Below, in pieces: positions 1 through 7,485 of a stretch of 8,913 bases of DNA. How positions within the stretch are numbered: position 1 is the stretch's first letter; each line of letters starts with the position of its first letter. Both the position numbers and the translations under genes were made by a program. Origin of the DNA: Bacteroidota bacterium. GTDB taxonomy: Bacteria; Bacteroidota; Ignavibacteria; UBA10030; BY39. The DNA lies in contig JAHJRJ010000265.1 in NCBI GenBank assembly GCA_018830765.1, positions 1-8,913 of the forward strand, in the 5' to 3' direction. Under the pieces are notes generated by a model. That model saw only the letters and a program-made list of their open reading frames with translations, did no database searches and was not told the DNA's origin.

Positions 1-1551
1 CACGGGCGCCGGCGGGTCTGCTACGAGCGGCAAAGTCGAAACTTTATCTTCATAAGCTATAATATCTTTTTTACTCGCTGTCTCAAATACATTTAATAGG
101 ATTTCTTGTGTGGGCGCAGTCAATCCCGCTTTCTCCGGCGCGTTCACCATCACTACTCTGTTTTTGTTGGTTATGAGTTCGGCTGCAAGTCGGTTAACAT
201 CGTCTAAATTAATTCCGGGCAGCAACTTTTTATGAAGGTCGTATTCGAACTCAATTCCCGTAATAGGTTCTTCGGAAAGAAAATGCGACACATATTCTGA
301 AACTAAAAACCGCGATTCGGTTTTGTCTCTTTCGTTATATGCCTGTTTAATAAAGCGGAGTTGTTCTGATTTTTGCCGTTCAAGCTCGGATGCGGTAAAT
401 CCGAATTTTTTAAATCTGACGGCTTCAGTCAGCAAAGTTTCCATGCCGCGTTCGATGCCGTTGTCCTTTACTGCTGCCGTGAGCACATAAATGTCTTTTG
501 AGCGCACAAAGCTGCCGCCCGAAGAATACGCTGTCAAGTATGCGGGATCGGCTTGCTTTGTTAATTCCCTTAACCTATTGTTGAGCATTCCGTCGTAAAG
601 TGATTTGAGGATGTTTTTTTTGTAATCGGCGATGGTTTTTTCTTTTTGCTGATCATGCTTGTAGTAGATGCTGACTCGCGACATAGTAGCTTCCGGGTCG
701 GTGGCTACCGCGAAGAGTGGTTCATTGTGGTCGGGAACAGGGAATACAGTGCGTTTTATAGATTTCTTTGGCGCAACTAATTTTGAAAAGTGAGATTTGA
801 TAAGCTGCTCGATTTTTGATTTGTCGAAATCGCCGACGGCAACGACAGCCATCAAATCGGGACGATACCAATCTTTATAGAATTTTCTGATTGTCTCATG
901 CTTGAATGTTTCTAAAATTTCTTTCTTGCCGATGGGTAAACGCTCAGCGTAGCGTGAATCTTTGAACAGTACGGGGAATTGTTTATCCCTCATCCTCGCT
1001 TCTGCGCCACGGCCGAGCCGCCACTCTTCGATAACTACGCCGCGCTCTTTGTCTATTTCGTCTCCTTCCAAACTGATGTTATGCGACCAGTCCTCGAGTA
1101 TCTGAAAAGCAGTTTTTACAATCGAGTCGTTGTCGGTTGGGATCGTGAGCATATATACTGTTTCATCGAAGCTTGTGTATGCGTTCAACTCAGGACCGAA
1201 ACGCATGCCGATTGATTCGAGGTAGTTCACCAGTTCCTGCTTTTTGAAATTTTTCGTTCCATTGAATGCCATGTGCTCGCAGAGGTGCGCAAGTCCCTGC
1301 TGGTCATCATCTTCCAAAACGGAACCCGCGTTAACGGCAAGGCGCAGCTCGGCACGTTTCTCGGGCTTCTTGTTGGTGCGGATGTAGTAGGTGATGCCGT
1401 TGTCGAGCTTACCAATGGTTACGTTTGGGTCGATGGGGAGAGAAGCGGATAAGTCTTGTTTAATTATTTTGGGTTGAGCAGAAATTGAAATGGATAAAAT
1501 GATTGTAATAATTGAAAAGATTGTAAAGATTAAAAGATTTTTAGTTTTCAT
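1..1551 (-). CDS. Secreted M16 (insulinase/pitrilysin) family zinc peptidase, C-terminus beyond left edge
   Basis: This encodes the N-terminal 517 residues of an M16 metallopeptidase and is open to the left edge. Residues 1 to about 26 form a signal peptide (basic MKTKN, then a long Ile/Leu/Phe stretch ending near SAQ), so the product is exported and probably periplasmic or lipid-anchored. The inverted zinc motif is H89-L-C-E92-H93, followed by MAFNGT. The third zinc ligand should be in ERGVVIEE at 169-176 (E176 by alignment with pitrilysin's ERNAVNAE). Later segments such as RYAERLPIGKKE and the WYRPDLMAVVAVGDF stretch are typical of PqqL-like two-module proteins of about 900 residues, so roughly the second half is probably outside the window. 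The ATG is supported by AAGGA at 1561-1565, 9 nt upstream, and by the signal peptide starting there. The substrate is unknown; the family degrades peptides. No frameshift is seen in the visible part. Confidence 0.93.
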   Translation of the reverse strand, partial: MKTKNLLIFTIFSIITIILSISISAQPKIIKQDLSASLPIDPNVTIGKLDNGITYYIRTNKKPEKRAELRLAVNAGSVLEDDDQQGLAHLCEHMAFNGTKNFKKQELVNYLESIGMRFGPELNAYTSFDETVYMLTIPTDNDSIVKTAFQILEDWSHNISLEGDEIDKERGVVIEEWRLGRGAEARMRDKQFPVLFKDSRYAERLPIGKKEILETFKHETIRKFYKDWYRPDLMAVVAVGDFDKSKIEQLIKSHFSKLVAPKKSIKRTVFPVPDHNEPLFAVATDPEATMSRVSIYYKHDQQKEKTIADYKKNILKSLYDGMLNNRLRELTKQADPAYLTAYSSGGSFVRSKDIYVLTAAVKDNGIERGMETLLTEAVRFKKFGFTASELERQKSEQLRFIKQAYNERDKTESRFLVSEYVSHFLSEEPITGIEFEYDLHKKLLPGINLDDVNRLAAELITNKNRVVMVNAPEKAGLTAPTQEILLNVFETASKKDIIAYEDKVSTLPLVADPPAPV

Positions 1552-1581
1552 GATTATCAATCCTTATATAATTATTGATAG

Positions 1582-1622
1582 CGTCAGCGTTTACCCCGTT
1601 ATACGGGGTTTACGCGGATGCG
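1582..1622. repeat. Extended hairpin repeat, copy A, upstream of the M16 peptidase gene
   Basis: A near-symmetrical palindrome. The inner stem is ACCCCGT (1593-1599) with ACGGGGT (1603-1609) around a 3-nt TAT loop. After a 2x2 mismatch, an outer stem pairs GCGT (1587-1590) with ACGC (1612-1615). It is followed by GGATGCG. The core and its right flank match a second element at 8418-8452, in the same orientation. It lies 31-71 bp upstream of the M16 start codon. It could be a dispersed REP-like repeat, an operator, or a terminator/attenuator-like RNA hairpin. The hairpin is directly visible; the function is unknown. Confidence 0.7.
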
Positions 1623-1644
1623 TTGGGAAACCCGTTAAATATAA

Positions 1645-1962
1645 AACAAATTACACCTGTTGTCAATATTGTACACCGATCAAATAGATGCAAAGAGAGA
1701 ACAAGATACTGTAAAAATCAATGCAGCCCAATATAAATTCGACAGAAAAATTTCTGTGGACGATGTGCTCAGAACCGTCCCCGGATTATTTCTACAAAAC
1801 CGCTACGGTAACCGCGACGTTCGAATCTCGATTCGCGGTTTCGGAAGTCGTTCCAACTCCGGAATCCGCGGCGTTAGAATTTTATTAGACGGTATTCCCG
1901 AATCGGAACCCGATGGCCAAACACGTATCGAGGCGATCGATTTTAATTCAATCGGGTCATGA
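1645..1962 (+). pseudogene. Remnant of a TonB-dependent receptor (plug domain only)
   Basis: The translation contains hallmark plug-domain elements in the right order: ISVDDVLRTVPGLFLQNR, then VRISIRGFGSRSN, then VRILLDGIPESEPDGQT, then IEAIDFNSIGS. It resembles the plug of FecA-like outer-membrane siderophore or iron-citrate receptors. The frame opens after a TAA at 1642-1644, and I find no in-frame ATG before the plug; the only candidate start is TTG at 1660. There is no signal peptide and no N-terminal extension. It ends at TGA (1960-1962) exactly where intact receptors continue with an IERIEVLRGP-type segment and then a barrel of several hundred residues. None of the barrel is present. 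It is best read as an internal relic truncated at both ends, and it is unlikely to make a working product. Domain recognition is firm; the loss of function is inferred from what is missing. Confidence 0.82.
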
Positions 1963-1993
1963 GATGAAATCATCAAATAAACAGATTAAATAC

Positions 1994-2023
1994 AAAACCC
2001 CGGGCGATGAAACTCGGGGTTTT
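1994..2023. terminator. Rho-independent terminator, probably bidirectional
   Basis: AAAACCCCGGG (1994-2004) pairs with CTCGGGGTTTT (2013-2023), with one G-T wobble and an 8-nt loop CGATGAAA. On the plus strand it is followed by TTTTTATTTTA. On the minus strand it is followed by TTTTGTATTT. It sits between the plus-strand receptor remnant (end 1962) and the end of the minus-strand desulfurase-like gene (2073), so it can serve both directions. Confidence 0.85.
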
Positions 2024-2072
2024 TATTTTATGCGAGAATTTTACTCATCTTAAAACAACAATGTATGCGACG

Positions 2073-3422
2073 CTACGCAGATTCAGGATACATTTGCTCC
2101 CCCGAGATTTGTGATTTTCTGTGCAGCGGAAAATATTGCTCAACATCCAACTTAAAACCCTTTACGGAATACACGCCAGTTTCTGGGTTCATCACATATT
2201 CTCCCTTGTAATCCTTTTTGATAATCCGGTCAAGCATATCTACAAGTCTCTCAATGTCTTCTTCGTTGTTGTAGCATCCGAAGCTGGCTCGCACCATTCC
2301 GGGCAAGTTTGACTTATCACCGTGCTTTATTTCTTCAGTCAGCTTATGTTCGTCCTCTTGATTTACCCTCAGAAGATTTTTCACGTAAGGATGCGCGCAG
2401 AAGCATCCGTTTCGTACACCAATTCCGCCTTCGTAACCTAAAATGCTTGCAACGAGGGCATGGTGCATCCCATCGATGTTGAATGCAATAACGCCGACTT
2501 TATCGTTTAGGTTATGTTCAGCAATGTTGTCCATTCCGATTTCTTGCAACTTTAATATTGACCGCGCAAGAGCTATTGCCCCTATAACATTCGGACTGCC
2601 GGCTTCTTCTTTGAATGGTGGTTTGTTCCATTATACTTCGTCGAGTGTAACTATGTCTACCGTCCCGCCGCCGACAACATCGGGAGCGCCGGTTTCGAAA
2701 AAAGTTTTCGGACCGATGAGAACTCCTACGCCAAACGGTGCATACATTTTGTGTGCTGAATAAGCGATAAAGTCGATATGACGCTTGTCGCCATCCGGTA
2801 AAATATTTATTTCACGATGCGGCGCGAGCTGGGCGGCGTCCAAAAATATTTTTGCACCAACTGCATGTGTCCACTCGGCAATCTCGTGGTAAGGATTTAT
2901 AAAACCTGAAATGTTGGATGCCCCATTGATCGCCACCAACTTAATTCGTTTCCCGAATTGTTTCAGAACATCTTTAAGGTTCGGCAAATCGAGATGACCG
3001 TCTTCGGTCGTACCCACATGAATTACTTTTGCGTACTTTCGCCACGGCAGGTCGTTCGAGTGATGTTCCATCGAAGTGGTTACAACAATATCGCCGGAAG
3101 AAAAATTGAAACGTGCAGAGAGTTTATTGACTGCTTCAGTGGTGTTCTTTACAAAAATAACGGTATTGGTTGATAAATCGGCACCGACAAATTCTCCTGC
3201 AATTTCATGAGAACTGTCGAAGAGCTCAGTAGCCAGTAGAGATTTAAAACCCGTACCGCGATGTACGGCGGAATACCAGGGCGCGAAGTCCTCTACACAC
3301 TTCAACACACATTTGAAAGCCGGAGTGCTTGCAGCATTATCCAGGAAAACGTATTTGCGATTTTGTCCGTCAAGACATGGAACTTCCGTATTAATTCCGA
3401 CAATTTCATTACGAATATTCAT
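2073..3422 (-). pseudogene. Class V aminotransferase / cysteine desulfurase-like gene with in-frame stop and internal deletion
   Basis: The reading frame spans 449 codons from ATG 3422 to TAG 2073 but is interrupted by TAA at 2631-2633 (codon 264). Both halves are in one frame and belong to one PLP-dependent fold-type I protein. The first half has LDNAAST (27-33), EHH (119-121), the PLP-binding LDAAQ with D195 and Q198, and SAHK with the Schiff-base lysine at 225. The second half resumes directly with WNKPPFKEEAGSPNV and carries the C-terminal VRNGCFCAHPY motif, with Cys 340 and 342; one of these aligns with the active-site loop cysteine of SufS-type desulfurases. Between EH (302-303) and KVGVIAFN (308 on), the family normally has a helix and strand of about 25 residues, and these seem to be missing. 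The start codon lies 49 nt after xerD, so it may be co-transcribed. Intact relatives act on sulfur transfer or related substrates. This copy would give a 263-residue product without the C-terminal domain. A sequencing error cannot explain both lesions easily. Confidence 0.85.
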
Positions 3423-3471
3423 AATTCTGCATCTATTTTTTACTTTTTCATTTTAAATTTTTAATTTATCC

Positions 3472-4359
3472 TCATCCCCTCGGATGAAATGTTTTGTGTA
3501 CTTCTTTCAGATACTCTCTATCGATATGTGTATAAATCTCGGTTGTTGAGATATCCGAATGACCCAACATTTCCTGAACTGCGCGCAAATCGGCGCCGCC
3601 TTCTAGAAGATGTGTCGCAAACGAATGCCTGAAAGTATGCGGATGAACGGCTTTTTTAATGCCCGCTTCTCTCGTATATCTTTCTACAATATTCCAAATT
3701 GCCATACGCGACATCGGCTTTCCGCGCGAGTTGAGGTACATTACATCGTGAGAATATGCACGCATCAAAATCACCCTTGCTTCGGATTGGTACTTTTTTA
3801 TCCATTCGAGCGCCGACCTCCCGATTGGAACGATTCTTTCCTTTGCCCCCTTGCCGAAAATTCTGACGATACCCATATCAAAATTAATGTCCGATTGTTT
3901 TAAACCGGTCAGTTCCGAAACCCGCACTCCCGTCGCATACATTGTCTCCAATATTGACTTATCCCGAATTCCTAAAGGTTTTAAAGTATCAGGTTTTTGT
4001 AATATCACTTCGATTTCGTCCTGCGTCATTACGTCGGGTAAGTTTTTCGGTAATTTAGGAGTTGTTACATTTTGAGTGGGGTCGCCTTGGGTTATACCTT
4101 CGCTCACTAGAAATTTATGAAAACCTTTTATTGTTGAAATATTTTGTGAAACACTTTTAGGTGATGCGAGAAGTTTTGCTAACGATTTCAAAAATCCGGT
4201 GACGGTGTTCTCAGTAATCCCAGCGGGTTCAATTACACCTTTTGTTTTTAAATAATTAATGTATCTGTCTAGATTAAATTTATATGAATCGATAGTGTTC
4301 TTGGAAGAATTTTTTTCCAACGTAAGATAATGTATGTAAGAACGTAAGTGCTCGTTCAT
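3472..4359 (-). CDS. xerD: Tyrosine site-specific recombinase XerD
   Basis: A 295-residue tyrosine recombinase, the usual XerC/XerD length. An N-terminal SAM-like core-binding domain covers roughly residues 1-90 and a catalytic domain covers 105-295. The full catalytic set is visible: R146 (TGVRVSEL), K170 (GKGAKER), H241 and R244 (HPHTFRH), H267 (EMLGH) and the nucleophile Y276 (EIYTHI). The C-terminal HPRG matches the XerD-type ending. Xer proteins resolve chromosome dimers at dif with FtsK at the division septum; they can also be used by integrating elements. The ATG overlaps the stop of the upstream phosphodiesterase gene (ATGA, 4356-4359), which suggests translational coupling. The sequence fits a housekeeping XerD better than a phage or integron integrase. 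XerC rather than XerD cannot be fully excluded without a tree. Confidence 0.94.
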   Translation of the reverse strand: MNEHLRSYIHYLTLEKNSSKNTIDSYKFNLDRYINYLKTKGVIEPAGITENTVTGFLKSLAKLLASPKSVSQNISTIKGFHKFLVSEGITQGDPTQNVTTPKLPKNLPDVMTQDEIEVILQKPDTLKPLGIRDKSILETMYATGVRVSELTGLKQSDINFDMGIVRIFGKGAKERIVPIGRSALEWIKKYQSEARVILMRAYSHDVMYLNSRGKPMSRMAIWNIVERYTREAGIKKAVHPHTFRHSFATHLLEGGADLRAVQEMLGHSDISTTEIYTHIDREYLKEVHKTFHPRG

Positions 4360-6635
4360 ATTAGTCTGATATTGTTATGGTTTTCCTCGCCTTGTTGCCG
4401 GTTATCGTTTGCTGATTCGGTAATTTGCGTTTTGGGGTACTCTATCCTTTGATGATAAATACCTGTTAGAATATTCAGGAACGCTTCTTTTATTTTCGTC
4501 AAATCGCGAAGTGTTAGTTCGCACTCGTCTAATTGTCCTTCTATAAAACGTGTTTTAATTCTATTGTCGATGGCTGACTCTAATTTTTCAGGAGTCGGGT
4601 CTGGCATTGAACGCGTGTATGCTTCGACGACGTCGGCAAGCATAACTATTCCGGCTTCTTTCGACTGTGGTTTGGGTCCAGGGTAACGGTAGTCTTCTTC
4701 TCTAACTTCAACCGTTAGTTTTTTTACAGCAGCTTGTTTCATCGCTTTTTCATAAAAGTATGAAATTAAAGTCGTGCCGTGGTGTTGTGGTATGAAGTCA
4801 ATAACTGATTCCGGCAGGCTGTATTCGCGGGCTAACTCCATTCCTTCTTTGACGTGCGAGATGATCACGAGTGTACTCATCCGGGCCGTCAATCTGTGGT
4901 GTCGACTTTTTTTCTGTACTTCGTTTTCGGCGTAGTATTCCGGTTTCAACGATTTTCCGATGTCATGATAGTATCCGCCTACACGTGCTAGTATCGAATT
5001 CGCCTTAATCGCATCTGCGGCTGCCTCGGCGAGCGTCCCGATCGTCATGCTATGATGGAATGTTCCCGACGCTTTTTCGCGCAATATTTTCAGAAGGGGA
5101 TGATTTTGGTCGGACAGCTCCAATAAAGTTAGATCGGTAGTTATTCGGAACGATTTTTCGAAAAATATTAGCAACCCGTACGTCAAAACGGGGGAGAATA
5201 CTGCGTTCGCGAATGCGAAGGTAAGCTCTTGTAGAAAAACAGTAAACGTTTCAAACCGCTCGAGAGAGAGCGCGATTATAGTTAGCGCGTAACCTGAAAA
5301 AATGAAGACGAGGGACCTGAAAATTTGAGTTCGATGTTTGATATCGCGAACAGTATATGCTGCCAACGCACCCGCTACCAACGAAGCTAACGCTATATCG
5401 TAATCGTTTCCCCGGATACCTGCTATCAAAAGTGCCATAACAACTGTTCCGTAAAAAGCCACCCGTGAATCGAATATGATTGTAAGAAGCATAGCAGAAG
5501 CGGGTAGAAATATCAAATACTGTATCGGGGCATTCACATCTATCTTCACGGACAGGTGGGCAAAAAATGCTTGCATTAATATCAGGATGGCAATCATCGC
5601 CAACTTAGAATTGTCGTGGAAAATCCTTTTCCTGAATAGATAGATATAAATTCCGTAAAGCAACAATATCAGCGTTGTATGGAATACTACGCCGACTTTA
5701 CGTATTATTCTCTCGCCGTATGTTCCTCGATCGATCTTAGCTTTGCCGAATGACTCGAGCTTTAATTTTATTTCGGGAGTGATACGTTCGTGCTTACTGA
5801 CGATTCTTTCGTTTTCCTGAACAAAACCGACAGTGAGCGGAACATTTTCAACCGCGGCAGAAATTAAAGCATCAGTTTCGGCTTGATTGAAAATTATGTT
5901 CGGCCTAATTACCGGTTCAACTATTTTAATTGCTAAACTTGCCAATTCATATTTACTGTAACGCTCAAAAATTTTTCCTCTAATACTTACGAGTGCGCTG
6001 TCTAAATCAAAATAATTATGAACAGGAAGAATTGTTTCCGTATTTCCTTTACGAATCGCAATTTCTCTTATTTGTATTGAACTGTGTCTTTGGTTTATTA
6101 TGCCGCGATTAAGAATGTCCCCAGTCGTTTTTAACAGAAAGCTTTCCATCTCATCGAGGTCGGTCGTGCGATTTATCGCCTCGATATCGTGTGGTGTTAT
6201 TCCGGGGGGTAAGAGCAACCTTAAATTATCGAATTTAAGTGAGTCGGCAGAGGTCGGATTTTTCTTGAGCTTATTTTGAATCTCGTGGAAAGATTTTAAG
6301 TATTTGAGGTACGCCCGAAGACTTTCTACCTGAGCTGAAGCAACCGCATCATCGACAGTAAATACTTTATGCACGCTCGAGATCGCTTCCTTTTTATCAT
6401 TTTCATATTTTGCTTGGTTTTTGTAAACCGGAAAAGAGAACGGAGCTATTAAATCTTTTTCAATCCAAACAGTTCCCACTTTGTAATCGTACTCAAAAAT
6501 TTCCGGTGACGGGAACATAGCTGACGTCAGTGCTATAAGCACTATTGCGATAATTATTTTTATGAATAAATTGTCGCCAAGTCCATTTTTTGCGTTAGAG
6601 GCGATTATTTCGATATTTTTCGGTAGAAAAGCCAT
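4356..6635 (-). CDS. pgpH: PgpH-like 7TM-HD (HDIG) membrane phosphodiesterase, probably cyclic di-AMP-specific
   Basis: 759 residues with PgpH architecture: an N-terminal membrane anchor (about 22-41), a large extracytoplasmic 7TMR-HDED-like domain (about 45-305), seven hydrophobic segments (about 312-335, 344-363, 370-388, 392-408, 413-428, 440-458, 471-492) and a cytoplasmic HD domain (about 510-730). Metal and catalytic residues are present: HH 527-528 (GTFHHSMTIG), H557-D558 in YYHDIGK, H594 in ISHVKEG, HH 618-619 in QHHGTT and D668 in LADVVEA. Characterised relatives (Listeria PgpH) hydrolyse cyclic di-AMP to pApA; that activity is inferred here from architecture. The tail after 735 is polar and Asn/Gln-rich. 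The start has AAGGGA in the last codons of malG, 9 nt upstream, which supports the ATG at 6635. It is separated from malG by 6 nt and overlaps xerD by 4 nt, so co-expression is likely. Confidence 0.93.
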   Translation of the reverse strand: MAFLPKNIEIIASNAKNGLGDNLFIKIIIAIVLIALTSAMFPSPEIFEYDYKVGTVWIEKDLIAPFSFPVYKNQAKYENDKKEAISSVHKVFTVDDAVASAQVESLRAYLKYLKSFHEIQNKLKKNPTSADSLKFDNLRLLLPPGITPHDIEAINRTTDLDEMESFLLKTTGDILNRGIINQRHSSIQIREIAIRKGNTETILPVHNYFDLDSALVSIRGKIFERYSKYELASLAIKIVEPVIRPNIIFNQAETDALISAAVENVPLTVGFVQENERIVSKHERITPEIKLKLESFGKAKIDRGTYGERIIRKVGVVFHTTLILLLYGIYIYLFRKRIFHDNSKLAMIAILILMQAFFAHLSVKIDVNAPIQYLIFLPASAMLLTIIFDSRVAFYGTVVMALLIAGIRGNDYDIALASLVAGALAAYTVRDIKHRTQIFRSLVFIFSGYALTIIALSLERFETFTVFLQELTFAFANAVFSPVLTYGLLIFFEKSFRITTDLTLLELSDQNHPLLKILREKASGTFHHSMTIGTLAEAAADAIKANSILARVGGYYHDIGKSLKPEYYAENEVQKKSRHHRLTARMSTLVIISHVKEGMELAREYSLPESVIDFIPQHHGTTLISYFYEKAMKQAAVKKLTVEVREEDYRYPGPKPQSKEAGIVMLADVVEAYTRSMPDPTPEKLESAIDNRIKTRFIEGQLDECELTLRDLTKIKEAFLNILTGIYHQRIEYPKTQITESANDNRQQGEENHNNIRLI

Positions 6636-6641
6636 AATGAA

Positions 6642-7484
6642 TTATCCCTTAACGCTTCCTAATGTTAAGCCCGATACAAGCCAACGGCTTAACAGCAGGA
6701 ATAATGCTACAACCGGAATCATAACGATGAATGAAGCAGCCCCGTACAGTCCCCACTCGGTTGTCATATTTGATTCGAACGATTTTAATCCCAACGGCAG
6801 CGTCCATAATTTTGTGTCCTGTAAAACTTGAGCTGCAACAATGTATTCCGACCAAGCAGCCATAAATGAGAACAATCCTGTTATTACTAACGCGGGAGCC
6901 GCAAGCGGAAGAATGATTTTATAGAAAGCTTGAAATTGATTACATCCATCAATGCGTGCCGCTTCTTCTAAGCTAAAAGGAATTGTATCGTAATAACCCT
7001 TCATCGTCCAAACACAAAAAGGGAGAGCGGTAGCCGAATATACAACTATGATTCCGATGTAAGTATTGATCAAACCTAAGTAAATCATCATAATGTAGAG
7101 CGGGAGAAGAAGCATTGTCGCGGGGAACATTTGTGTAACAAGCAGGCTGAGTAAGCCGAACTTTTTTCCGAGGAAGTTGAATCGTGAAAAAGCATAACCA
7201 GCCATCGAGGCAAGAACTACACCAGTCAACGTAACTACAAAAGAAACAAATGCACTGTTTGCGGTCCAAAGTAAAAAGGGTCTGTTTGTGAATAACTCAA
7301 CATACGCATTCAGAGTTGCATTATCCGGAATAATTTCTAACGAAGTCGAAAGCAATCTATCCGCTTGACGCAGAGAAATTGTAACGACCTGCAAAACAGG
7401 ATACACGGCGATAATGGTGAAGAGGATAAGGATGGCATGGGTTGCAAACCGGGCAAGTTTATTTTTAAGTTTAAAGCGTTTCAT
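6642..7484 (-). CDS. malG: MalG-like carbohydrate ABC transporter permease
   Basis: A 280-residue inner-membrane permease of the binding-protein-dependent transport family. About six hydrophobic segments are visible (about 15-37, 73-97, 109-133, 140-160, 198-218, 247-270). The cytoplasmic EAA loop that docks on the ATPase is at 173-193 (EEAARIDG, with ILPL about ten residues later). The C-terminus, RWLVSGLTLGSVKG, closely resembles that of enterobacterial MalG, which contacts the ATPase dimer. It should pair with the MalF-like protein encoded 1 nt upstream to form the channel. A maltose/maltodextrin-type substrate is plausible from similarity but not proven. No substrate-binding protein or ATPase gene is present in the window. 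Start: ATG at 7484, directly after the malF stop (TAA G ATG), which implies coupled translation; no strong ribosome-binding site is seen. Confidence 0.92.
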   Translation of the reverse strand: MKRFKLKNKLARFATHAILILFTIIAVYPVLQVVTISLRQADRLLSTSLEIIPDNATLNAYVELFTNRPFLLWTANSAFVSFVVTLTGVVLASMAGYAFSRFNFLGKKFGLLSLLVTQMFPATMLLLPLYIMMIYLGLINTYIGIIVVYSATALPFCVWTMKGYYDTIPFSLEEAARIDGCNQFQAFYKIILPLAAPALVITGLFSFMAAWSEYIVAAQVLQDTKLWTLPLGLKSFESNMTTEWGLYGAASFIVMIPVVALFLLLSRWLVSGLTLGSVKG

Positions 7485-7485
7485 C

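Noticed and set aside
979..1415. Open frames on both strands inside the M16 gene
   Set aside because: The minus-strand M16 frame with its HLCEH zinc motif explains this DNA; the others are shadows.
1490..1687. Plus-strand open frame of 65 codons over the M16 start region
   Set aside because: It is antisense to the M16 signal peptide, crosses the hairpin repeat and resembles no protein family.
2631..2633. Recoded stop (selenocysteine or programmed readthrough)
   Set aside because: The codon is TAA, not TGA, it is not at the catalytic position, and no recoding hairpin is evident; a nonsense mutation is simpler, especially with the second lesion.
2443..2763. Plus-strand open frame of 106 codons
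   Set aside because: It is antisense to the clearly recognisable desulfurase-like gene, whose motifs are on the minus strand.
3472..4359. Tyrosine recombinase as the integrase of a mobile element
   Set aside because: It overlaps pgpH in an operon, has standard XerD length and ending, and no tRNA, att repeats or cargo genes flank it.
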